Shown here piece by piece: positions 1-5,344 of a DNA stretch of 5,346 bases (position 1 is the stretch's first letter; each line of letters starts with the position of its first letter). Both the position numbers and the translations under genes were made by a program. The notes under the pieces are model-generated. The model saw only the letters and a program-made list of their open reading frames with translations, was not told the DNA's origin and searched no databases. This DNA is from Candidatus Zixiibacteriota bacterium. GTDB taxonomy: Bacteria; Zixibacteria; MSB-5A5; GN15; JACZUZ01. Location of the stretch: the NCBI GenBank assembly GCA_022572905.1, contig JACZUZ010000178.1:1-5346 (forward strand), written 5' to 3'.

Positions 1-2
1 GC

Positions 3-83
3 GAACAAGTCTTGAGCGAAGCTCAAAAATTGGGTCACCTCTCCTACGACTGGAACCTTAACGATGTCAAACGTGATAAGTAG
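3..83 (+). CDS. C-terminal end of an unrecognised upstream gene (partial)
   Basis: An open frame enters from the left edge, runs 26 codons and stops at TAG (81-83); the other two plus frames are closed early (TGA at 13-15 and TAA at 59-61). The visible peptide is hydrophilic and ends in YDWNLNDVKRDK, with no membrane segment or motif I recognise. The next gene starts 8 bases downstream on the same strand, so this is probably the previous gene of the same operon. The family cannot be named from this tail. Because the last gene of the operon belongs to a family often found with radical SAM proteins, a radical SAM enzyme is one possibility, but nothing in the tail itself shows this. Confidence 0.6.
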   Translation, partial: EQVLSEAQKLGHLSYDWNLNDVKRDK

Positions 84-91
84 TTATTACG

Positions 92-787
92 ATGTATCGT
101 GACTCTTTCGTCACAGTTATAATTCCGGCCCTAAATGAAGCCGTCACGATTGGCTCCGTAATTAGGTCTTTGCCTGATAGTATTGATTTGATAATTGTTG
201 GCGACAATGGATCAACCGACGGCACCCGCGAGGCGGCTGAACGTGAAGGAGCGCGGGTTTTTGATGAACCTGAGCGCGGCTACGGGGCGGCTTGTCTGCG
301 CGCTATAAGAGAGGTCCCGGCCTCAACGGATATCCTTCTTTTCATCGACGCCGACATGAGCGATTTTCCCGAGGAGGCCACAAAATTGCTCGACCCGATT
401 ATTGAAGACAAAGCTGATCTGGTCATTGGCTCACGCACAACCACAGCGGAATCGCGAATAGCGCTGACGTCGGCGGCGGTGTTTGGCAACTGGCTTTCCA
501 CCGGTTTGATAAAACTGCTCTGGGGCGCCAGATACACCGATCTTGGTCCTTTCCGTGCTATCCGTTTTTCATCTTACAGATCTCTCAATATGCGCGACCG
601 AGACTTCGGATGGACAGTTGAGATGCAAATTAAAGCGGCCAAAAAGAAACTGCGCGGCATCGAAGTTCCTGTTTCCTATCGGAAACGCCGAAGCGGTGAG
701 TCGAAAGTATCAGGAACGATCTCCGGTTCGCTCAAAGCTGGCGTTAAAATCCTATATCTGATAGGCCGAGAGGCGCTTCTCGACTAA
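92..787 (+). CDS. GT2 family glycosyltransferase, polyprenyl/dolichyl-phosphate sugar synthase-like
   Basis: A 231-residue protein with a GT-A fold of family GT2. Seen in the sequence: an N-terminal VTVIIPALNE strand-loop (residues 7-16), the nucleotide-binding loop VGDNGSTDGT (36-45), the ERGYGAA segment (61-67), the metal-binding DAD (86-88), VIGSR (111-115), LGPFRAIR (151-158) and DFGWTVEMQ (171-179), then a basic RKRRSGESKVSGT stretch. No transmembrane segment is evident, so it resembles the soluble, single-domain form. Family knowledge: such enzymes move mannose or glucose from GDP- or UDP-sugar onto polyprenyl phosphate at the cytoplasmic membrane face, though some paralogues use other acceptors. 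The start at 92 is the only ATG after the in-frame stop TGA at 74-76; no clear Shine-Dalgarno precedes it. The next gene, 25 bases on, encodes a GT-C protein, a class that uses polyprenyl-phosphate sugars, which supports this role. Sugar and acceptor are unknown. Confidence 0.88.
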   Translation: MYRDSFVTVIIPALNEAVTIGSVIRSLPDSIDLIIVGDNGSTDGTREAAEREGARVFDEPERGYGAACLRAIREVPASTDILLFIDADMSDFPEEATKLLDPIIEDKADLVIGSRTTTAESRIALTSAAVFGNWLSTGLIKLLWGARYTDLGPFRAIRFSSYRSLNMRDRDFGWTVEMQIKAAKKKLRGIEVPVSYRKRRSGESKVSGTISGSLKAGVKILYLIGREALLD

Positions 788-812
788 AAGTTCTCCAAAA
801 CTGTAAATCTGT

Positions 813-2150
813 ATGATTTCAAAACCCACCGTGCGGGCTTCTCTGCTTACTGTGTTGTTAGTAGCGCAGTGCGTTATCTATTTTCTAATTACGCAACCGG
901 GAGAGAAGGGCGCGCGTGTGCATGAAATTATATTGTTTAGCCTGATTCTGGCGGCGCTTTGGATTGGGTCCTTTTGGCTGATCGACAGAGCGAGGCGCAA
1001 AGCGCTGCGTTTGCGTTTATTCTGGATCGCAATTGTCGCCGGAGCTATTTTTCGAATCACATTGTTATTTGGTTCAACAGGCGAGGACCTTCTATCAGAC
1101 GACGTTTATCGTTATATCTGGGATGGCAAACTCACCGCCCACGGAATAAATCCGTTCGCCCAACCCGCAAACGACCCCAGCTTGTTTCATATGTGGGACA
1201 ACGCCATAGCTCCGAACGTCAACCATCCCTACCTACCGACGATTTATCCCCCCGCCAGCCAAGCTCTCTTTTTGGTTTCATATTGGATAGATGGCGATAG
1301 TTTTCTGGGGTTCAAAGCGCTTTCGGGTTTGTTCGACGTTCTCACACTTCTGGCGCTTTTCTCTTTATTGCAATCATTCAAGTTGCGGCGAGAGTGGTCG
1401 CTTATTTACTGGCTCTGCCCACTGATCTTGATTGAATTTTCGTTCAGCGCTCATCATGATATACTTGCGTTACCATTCTTGATAATGGGAATCGTAGCAA
1501 TAAAAGAGAAACGTCCGGTTTCCGCCGGAATTCTTCTGGCTGTTGCGACGCTGATAAAATTTCTTGTCGCTCTGACAATTCCTGCGCTGTTTTTTGCTTT
1601 GAGCAAAGACTCCCGATTGCGTTTCACACTGGCAGCTATTGCGACGGCGACTGTTTTCTATCTGCCCTATCTGTTCGTATTGAAGCCTCCGGCGCTCTTC
1701 GGTTCCCTTACCACATATCTTTCAGGCTGGACATACAATAGTTCTATTCACAAACTTCTCGAAATGGCGTTTAGCTCCGCCGCTGCAAAAATCATCTCGG
1801 CGGTTTCCCTTGTCGCTCTGGTACTTACCATTTCAATTTCGGTAAAAGATAAATTCAAGGCGGCGCTGTTGAGCCTGACCGCTTATATCTGCTTGACAAC
1901 AACTTTGTTCCCCTGGTATTTGATAATATTGACTCCGTTTTTGTTAATATTTCGCTCCTCGGCTTATCTGGCTTTGATATCTCTTATTTTTCTGTCATAC
2001 TGGGGTATGATATCGTTTTACGAAACGGCAATGTGGTATGACAATATGTACCTACGCACGCTCATGTACAGTCCCTTCTATATTTTGCTGATCTGGGGAT
2101 GGCGCGAAAATCGTATGGGCAGGCAATCAGGAGAAGAATATGCGTTCTGA
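813..2150 (+). CDS. Multi-spanning GT-C type glycosyltransferase (GT87/DUF2029- or MptB-like)
   Basis: A 445-residue integral membrane protein with roughly 10-12 hydrophobic segments (for example residues 9-26, 38-57, 68-87, 165-187, 196-212, 236-262, 270-290, 327-343, 357-378 and 384-398). The first large loop (about 88-148) carries SDDVYRYIWDG (95-105), GINPF, and NHPYLPTIYPP (137-147). The paired acidic residues D96-D97 are where GT-C enzymes place their catalytic acidic motif. FSAHHD (211-216) and a following LIKF (247-250) also fit polyprenol-phosphate-sugar-dependent mannosyltransferase-like families. Known for the class: sugar is taken from a polyprenyl-phosphate carrier and transferred on the outer face of the membrane. 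Inferred here: the donor is made by the GT2 enzyme encoded just upstream. The ATG at 813 has no strong ribosome binding site. The 3' end overlaps the next gene by 11 bases. The exact subfamily and acceptor are not determined. Confidence 0.85.
   Translation: MISKPTVRASLLTVLLVAQCVIYFLITQPGEKGARVHEIILFSLILAALWIGSFWLIDRARRKALRLRLFWIAIVAGAIFRITLLFGSTGEDLLSDDVYRYIWDGKLTAHGINPFAQPANDPSLFHMWDNAIAPNVNHPYLPTIYPPASQALFLVSYWIDGDSFLGFKALSGLFDVLTLLALFSLLQSFKLRREWSLIYWLCPLILIEFSFSAHHDILALPFLIMGIVAIKEKRPVSAGILLAVATLIKFLVALTIPALFFALSKDSRLRFTLAAIATATVFYLPYLFVLKPPALFGSLTTYLSGWTYNSSIHKLLEMAFSSAAAKIISAVSLVALVLTISISVKDKFKAALLSLTAYICLTTTLFPWYLIILTPFLLIFRSSAYLALISLIFLSYWGMISFYETAMWYDNMYLRTLMYSPFYILLIWGWRENRMGRQSGEEYAF
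2129..2133 (+). promoter_or_regulatory. Ribosome binding site for the processive GT2 gene
   Basis: AGGAG lies 6 bases before the ATG at 2140, inside the last codons of the preceding gene. It fixes the start of the downstream frame and fits translation by terminating ribosomes or direct internal initiation. Confidence 0.8.
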
Positions 2151-3588
2151 GTTTATTGCGTTCTATTTTTTCCTGCTGTTCCTGCTGTCATTATTCGGCA
2201 TTCACCTCTATCGGTTGCTCTGGCTCTATTTCCGTCACAAGGATGATGAAATCCACGAACCCGAGTTGACTTCGTTCCCGCATGTGACAGTTCAGCTACC
2301 TGTATATAATGAACGCCATGTTATCGAGCGACTTCTAAATTCTGTGGCAAGTCTGGACTGGCCTAAGGATAAACTCGAAATTCAGGTTCTGGACGACTCC
2401 GATGACGACACGTCGGATATAATCGCGCGCGTTGCAGCTGAAATTCGCTTTTCGGGAATCAGTTTGAATCATATTCGCAGAAGTAATCGAATGGACTTCA
2501 AGGCCGGAGCGCTCGCCAATGGACTTCAAATGACAAAGAGTGAGTTTGTGGCGATATTTGACGCGGACTGCATACCCGAATCCGATTTCCTGAGAAGGAC
2601 AATCTCCCACTTTCAGAATGATAAAGTCGCCATGGTTCAGACGCGTTGGGAATTTGTTAATCGACGGGAATCGCTTCTCTGTCGGGCACAGGCTCTCTTT
2701 CTTGATAGCCATTTCCATATCGAGCAACTTGCTCGCAGTAGGGGTGGGTTGCTCTATAATTTCAATGGCTCCGCCGGAGTGTGGCGCAAAAGCGCGATTA
2801 TCGATTCGGGCGGATGGTCCGGCGAAACTCTCACCGAAGACCTTGATCTTTCAATCCGCGCTCAACTGGCCGGTTGGGAGTTTCGATATCTCGATCATGT
2901 CGCTGTCCCAACCGAACTTCCGTCAACGGTGCGCGGTTTTCGTTCGCAGCAATACCGCTGGGCTAAAGGAGCTCTCGAGACAGCGCTTGTTCGCTTTGGT
3001 GACATCTGGAAATCGCCTATCGGTCTGCGCAAGAAAGTAGGCGTCACATTACACCTGGGTCACAAACTCATGAATCCGGTCCTGGTCGCGCTGGCGGCGC
3101 TACTTGTACCCGCTCTTTATTTCCGTCTCGAAAGTGGCTATCAAAAACTGTTCTTGATTGATCTTCCCATTTTCATTCTCGGCGCAGGCTCAATGTCAAT
3201 ATTTTACGGCGTAGCCTATCGCCGCGAAAACACAACAAAGAGATTCTGGGATGTCCTGATATTGCCCTTTCTAACTTCGCTAGGTGTAGCGCTGGCGGTG
3301 AACAATTCGCGCGCGGTTTTTTCTGCGCTCTTCAAACGCAAGACACCCTTCATCCGCACTCCCAAGAGAGGGTTCACTGAGCTCCGAAATTCCAATGAGT
3401 CGAAATCATATCACATTGCAGGGGATAGAATGACCCATTTGGAGGCTACTCTTGCAATCTACGCACTGGTTGCGTTAGTCATAGCGACGTCTCTCAAGTT
3501 ATATTTCACGCTCCCCTTTTTGGCGACTTTTGCAGTTGGATATTCATATATATCATACCTTAACTATGCTGAGTCTCATGAGAAGTGA
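2140..3588 (+). CDS. Membrane-bound processive GT2 glycosyltransferase, cellulose synthase/CslA-like
   Basis: A 482-residue protein with the full signature of processive beta-glycosyltransferases. One N-terminal membrane helix (about 5-31) precedes the cytoplasmic GT-A domain, which shows VTVQLPVYNE (49-58), VLDDSDDDT (83-91), DADCIP (141-146), a TED motif (232-234) and QQYRW (270-274, the QxxRW motif). C-terminal hydrophobic segments lie near 308-328, 338-358, 371-387, 435-451 and 453-470, and a conserved-looking RTPKRG (406-411) sits between them. No PilZ domain is visible. Family knowledge: relatives include cellulose synthase, plant CslA glucomannan synthase and many bacterial exopolysaccharide synthases, which polymerise nucleotide-sugar and pass the chain through the membrane. 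Not every relative is processive. The start is supported by AGGAG 6 bases upstream. It overlaps both neighbours by 11 bases, consistent with a coupled operon. The sugar is unknown. Confidence 0.9.
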   Translation: MRSEFIAFYFFLLFLLSLFGIHLYRLLWLYFRHKDDEIHEPELTSFPHVTVQLPVYNERHVIERLLNSVASLDWPKDKLEIQVLDDSDDDTSDIIARVAAEIRFSGISLNHIRRSNRMDFKAGALANGLQMTKSEFVAIFDADCIPESDFLRRTISHFQNDKVAMVQTRWEFVNRRESLLCRAQALFLDSHFHIEQLARSRGGLLYNFNGSAGVWRKSAIIDSGGWSGETLTEDLDLSIRAQLAGWEFRYLDHVAVPTELPSTVRGFRSQQYRWAKGALETALVRFGDIWKSPIGLRKKVGVTLHLGHKLMNPVLVALAALLVPALYFRLESGYQKLFLIDLPIFILGAGSMSIFYGVAYRRENTTKRFWDVLILPFLTSLGVALAVNNSRAVFSALFKRKTPFIRTPKRGFTELRNSNESKSYHIAGDRMTHLEATLAIYALVALVIATSLKLYFTLPFLATFAVGYSYISYLNYAESHEK

Positions 3589-4273
3589 CAATCCGAAAAA
3601 CACTTACGAGTTCAGCGTCGGACTTATGGCCAAGGCGCCGCAAATCGGTAAAGTCAAAACGCGGCTTGCCAGCGCTATCGGCGAGCGGGAAGCATATGAT
3701 GTGTATTGCGAGATGTTGGAGAGAATTGTTTCTGAACTTGTCCAGAAGAGCTGCGACACTGCAACTAACTCAATACACTGGAGCTGGTTTGTTGATCCGC
3801 CGGATATGGTAGATATTATGCGCAATAAATATCCCGGCTTTGGCATGTATACCGCTCAATCTGATGGCGATCTCGGTCAACGCATGCAGACAGCAATGAC
3901 AGAGCTACTCAAAGATTCATTGAGCGCTGTGTTGATTGGCGCTGATATTCCGGACTTGAAACTGAAACACATCTCGGCGGCGTTTGAGACACTTCAAAAA
4001 AGCGACGCGGTATTCGGCCCCACTACTGACGGTGGATATTATTTGATAGGAATGAATCGCGTACATCCTGAGATTTTCGGTGATATCCCCTGGAGTTCCA
4101 ATGAGACACTTGGCAAAACTCTTAGCATGTGTGATAAATGCGGAATACGCTACAGATTACTTGACGACCTCTCCGATCTGGATACAACGAGCGACTTTGA
4201 TCGAATTATCTGGCGACCAAGAAACTTCTTCGAACTGACAGGATTGCGCAACTCGGGCGGGAGAACGAAATAA
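3578..4273 (+). CDS. CofC-like transferase, DUF2064 / TIGR04282 family
   Basis: A 231-residue soluble protein (from this start) with a nucleotidyltransferase-like GT-A fold. Visible motifs: FSVGLMAKAPQIGKVKTRL (12-30, the typical family opening), SDGDLGQRM (95-103), IGADIPDL (120-127, corresponding to the usual GTDCPDL but lacking its cysteine), GPTTDGGYYLIGM (147-159), PWSSNETL and DDLSDLDTTSD (196-206). Public annotation often calls this family a rSAM/selenodomain-associated transferase or arsenosugar-biosynthesis glycosyltransferase; the biochemical role is poorly established. The frame is open to an ATG at 3530 (247 residues), but I prefer 3578: it trims an N-terminal extension unusual for the family and gives an 11-base overlap identical in length to the preceding junction. 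ATG 3566 is another option. Only a weak GAG (3571-3573) precedes 3578, so translational coupling is likely. It is the last gene before the terminator. Confidence 0.85.
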   Translation: MRSDNPKNTYEFSVGLMAKAPQIGKVKTRLASAIGEREAYDVYCEMLERIVSELVQKSCDTATNSIHWSWFVDPPDMVDIMRNKYPGFGMYTAQSDGDLGQRMQTAMTELLKDSLSAVLIGADIPDLKLKHISAAFETLQKSDAVFGPTTDGGYYLIGMNRVHPEIFGDIPWSSNETLGKTLSMCDKCGIRYRLLDDLSDLDTTSDFDRIIWRPRNFFELTGLRNSGGRTK

Positions 4274-4290
4274 CCGAAGCGCCAAACGAA

Positions 4291-4323
4291 AAAGGCGAGC
4301 CTAAAGGCCCGCCTTTCATTTTT
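4291..4323. terminator. Bidirectional intrinsic terminator between convergent genes
   Basis: AAAGGCG (4291-4297) pairs with CGCCTTT (4310-4316), and GCC (4299-4301) pairs with GGC (4306-4308) around a TAAA loop, with a single A/C mismatch between the two helices. On the plus strand it is followed by a run of five T (4319-4323); read on the minus strand it is followed by TTTTTCGTTT. It starts 17 bases after the stop of the CofC-like gene and lies 39-71 bases past the cheW stop, so it can end both transcripts. Confidence 0.85.
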
Positions 4324-4361
4324 ATCTCTTAATGTCTTTTCTTACCGTCGCAAAGATTGAA

Positions 4362-4862
4362 TCAAGCGAGGTTCTTAATTGTCTCAATGTTGATCACCTT
4401 TGAAAGATCAAGAAATATCAAAAGACGATCTTCCATCTTGGCTACTCCCTGAATGTAGTCGGAGTTTGTGCCATTTGCTATTTCCGGTGGCGGCTCAATT
4501 GTCGATTTCGAGATGCGGAGCACCTCGGAAACAGAGTCAACAATCATTCCCATGACTTCGGTTTCAATTTCAACAACTACAATACGCGTGTTTTTATCAT
4601 ATTCTTTGCTTTCGACTCCGAGCCGTTTACGAAGATCAATTATTGGAATCACTTTCCCGCGCAGATTTATTACGCCTTCAACATGTGTCGGCGCCTGCGG
4701 GACCTTGGTGATCTCCGCCATGCGGTTAATCTCCTGAACTTTGGTGATGTCCACGCCGTACTCTTCTTGTCCAATATGGAATGAAACCAATTGCAATAGT
4801 TCATCGCCTACGGTTGAATCAACCATGGCGCTTTGTGTAATTTCCGGAGTTGCTACACTCAT
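4362..4862 (-). CDS. cheW: Chemotaxis adaptor protein CheW
   Basis: A 166-residue single-domain CheW-like protein. CheW is a cytoplasmic scaffold that links chemoreceptors to the CheA kinase. After a short polar N-terminal extension (about 1-21), the core shows LVSFHIGQEEYGVDITKVQE (25-44), VEGVINLRGKVIPIIDLRKR (61-80, containing the NLRG hallmark, R68), TRIVVVEIE (92-100), MIVDSVSEVLRI (106-117), IEPPPEI (122-128), IQGVAK (137-142) and LLIFLDLSKVI (147-157). The length is normal, with no fused CheA or receiver domain. The start is fixed by AAGGAG 8 bases upstream. It stands alone here: no cheA, cheY or receptor gene is visible, and it faces the glycosyltransferase operon. A sigma-28-like promoter lies upstream. 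It could serve a motility system or another CheA-based pathway; the promoter favours motility. Confidence 0.96.
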   Translation of the reverse strand: MSVATPEITQSAMVDSTVGDELLQLVSFHIGQEEYGVDITKVQEINRMAEITKVPQAPTHVEGVINLRGKVIPIIDLRKRLGVESKEYDKNTRIVVVEIETEVMGMIVDSVSEVLRISKSTIEPPPEIANGTNSDYIQGVAKMEDRLLIFLDLSKVINIETIKNLA

Positions 4863-4870
4863 TATTTATT

Positions 4871-4876
4871 CTCCTT
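4871..4876 (-). promoter_or_regulatory. Ribosome binding site of cheW
   Basis: On the minus strand AAGGAG is followed by an A/T-only spacer of 8 bases and the ATG at 4862. This is close to an ideal Shine-Dalgarno arrangement and decides the cheW start. Confidence 0.9.
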
Positions 4877-4923
4877 CTTATTTCTTGAAAATCTTAGTTT
4901 CTGTATGGATTGCGATTCGGGCC

Positions 4924-4978
4924 TGCCTGCATCCGGTTTGTAAGCGAGAATGCGAATTCCACCATCGAAAAGCAGGCA
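4924..4978 (-). repeat. Perfect 7-bp inverted repeat in the cheW leader
   Basis: TGCCTGC (4924-4930) and GCAGGCA (4972-4978) can pair around a 41-base loop. Within the loop GAAT/ATTC (4948-4951 and 4956-4959) could form a small inner hairpin. If transcription starts near 4989, this structure would lie at the very 5' end of the cheW message and might protect or regulate it. The pairing is seen; the role is inferred. Confidence 0.4.
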
Positions 4979-4995
4979 TTGTCCCCTCGTTTGAA

Positions 4996-5022
4996 TTATC
5001 GGCCGTTCGGGAGGTGTCATTA
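4996..5022 (-). promoter_or_regulatory. Candidate sigma-28 (FliA-type) promoter of cheW
   Basis: On the minus strand GCCGATAA (4996-5003) matches the sigma-28 -10 element exactly. Exactly 15 bases upstream, TAAT (5019-5022) matches three of four bases of the -35 core TAAA. The orientation and position (about 134 bases before the cheW ATG) fit, and chemotaxis genes are classic sigma-28 targets in flagellated bacteria. Transcription would start near 4989, giving a leader of about 127 bases. Confidence 0.6.
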
Positions 5023-5037
5023 GACGTGGCCCCTTGG

Positions 5038-5043
5038 ATTATA
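5038..5043 (-). promoter_or_regulatory. Possible sigma-70 type -10 hexamer upstream of cheW
   Basis: TATAAT is present on the minus strand, a perfect -10 consensus. No good TTGACA-like hexamer is found 16-18 bases upstream (the bases there are near CACGAG), so it would be a weak or activator-dependent promoter, or chance. Confidence 0.3.
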
Positions 5044-5045
5044 CT

Positions 5046-5112
5046 CTTACGAAACCGCCTCTCGTGAGGACAGCGTAAGCCTCTGAAGCAGGGTAGTTTA
5101 CGGGCGGCTTTC
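5046..5112. other. Hairpin-forming segment of unknown role
   Basis: GAAA (5051-5054) and CCGCC (5055-5059) pair with TTTC (5109-5112) and GGCGG (5103-5107), with one bulged C at 5108, closing a 43-base interior. Inside, GAGG (5066-5069) can pair either with CCTC at 5058-5061 or with CCTC at 5080-5083, giving mutually exclusive small hairpins; CTTAC (5046-5050) can also pair with GTAAG (5075-5079). No known RNA family was recognised. It lies just upstream of the TATAAT on the cheW side and could be a small RNA, a mobile-element end, or chance pairing. Confidence 0.3.
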
Positions 5113-5310
5113 AAAGTGGAACTAATCATCGGACTTGAGCGTAATAAAGACAGGGGGCAGATTCGGATGGTCACCTGATCTATTATCGGGAGTTCGGGGA
5201 TCTAGTCTCAGTTGGCTCAGTTCCGGATTCAGATAAATGTTTTTGTCCCCATGGGCTTTGTGATCTTTTTTTTGTAATGACAATGGCGGCGGTTGCTCTG
5301 CCGGGTAGTT
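5088..5310 (+). repeat. Dispersed near-identical 11-mer pair GC[A/C]GGGTAGTT
   Basis: GCAGGGTAGTT (5088-5098) and GCCGGGTAGTT (5300-5310) differ at one base. Each copy sits in a hairpin-forming segment: the interior of the 5051-5112 stem and the inner helix of the 5282-5344 stem. The coordinates given span both copies. This suggests related elements or a shared recognition site, but two copies of 11 bases are modest evidence. Confidence 0.35.
5207..5222 (+). repeat. Short tandem repeat, CTCAGTT twice
   Basis: CTCAGTT at 5207-5213 is repeated at 5216-5222 after GG, a period of 9. Nearby GATCTA is also duplicated (5177-5182 and 5199-5204). No function is assigned. Confidence 0.5.
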
Positions 5311-5344
5311 GATTCACCCCTCTACCCTTGCAGTCGCCGCTATT
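5282..5344. other. Long multi-part stem-loop at the window edge
   Basis: AATGGCGGCG (5282-5291) pairs with CGCCGCTATT (5335-5344), with one G-T pair; CTGC (5298-5301) pairs with GCAG (5330-5333); and GGGTAG (5303-5308) pairs with CTACCC (5322-5327) around a 13-base loop. That is about 20 base pairs in three nested helices, well beyond ordinary chance pairing. There is no T-run at either foot, so it does not look like a terminator. It could be a structured RNA, a REP-like palindrome or an insertion-sequence end. The right-hand foot lies 2 bases from the window edge, so more may follow. Confidence 0.45.

Noticed and set aside
280..537. 85-codon minus-strand frame
   Set aside because: It lies wholly antisense to the well-supported GT2 gene, with serine- and arginine-rich shadow composition and no motif.
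878..1060. 60-codon minus-strand frame
   Set aside because: Antisense to the N-terminal membrane segments of the GT-C gene; no domain and no ribosome binding site context.
959..1300. 113-codon plus-strand frame
   Set aside because: A different frame inside the GT-C gene, whose motifs (SDDVYRYIWDG and others) show the true frame.
2335..2727. 130-codon minus-strand frame
   Set aside because: Antisense to the catalytic domain of the processive GT2 gene, where all catalytic motifs are intact on the plus strand.
2618..3040. 140-codon plus-strand frame
   Set aside because: Out-of-frame reading inside the processive GT2 gene, spanning the TED and QxxRW coding region.
3530..3577. Upstream start for the CofC-like gene at ATG 3530
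   Set aside because: It would create a 59-base overlap and an N-terminal extension atypical for the family, with no visible Shine-Dalgarno. It is kept only as an alternative.
4468..5067. Plus-strand frames at 4468-4737 and 4741-5067
   Set aside because: They are antisense to cheW and its leader, with no recognisable protein features.
4878..5174. 98-codon minus-strand frame with a GTG start
   Set aside because: Arginine- and serine-rich composition, no domain, and it runs across both promoter candidates and the hairpin segment, so it is more likely non-coding.
5241..5273. Possible terminator at CCCATGGG followed by eight T
   Set aside because: The palindrome CCCATGGG (5248-5255) has no room for a loop and no longer stem was found, so the T-run alone does not support a terminator.
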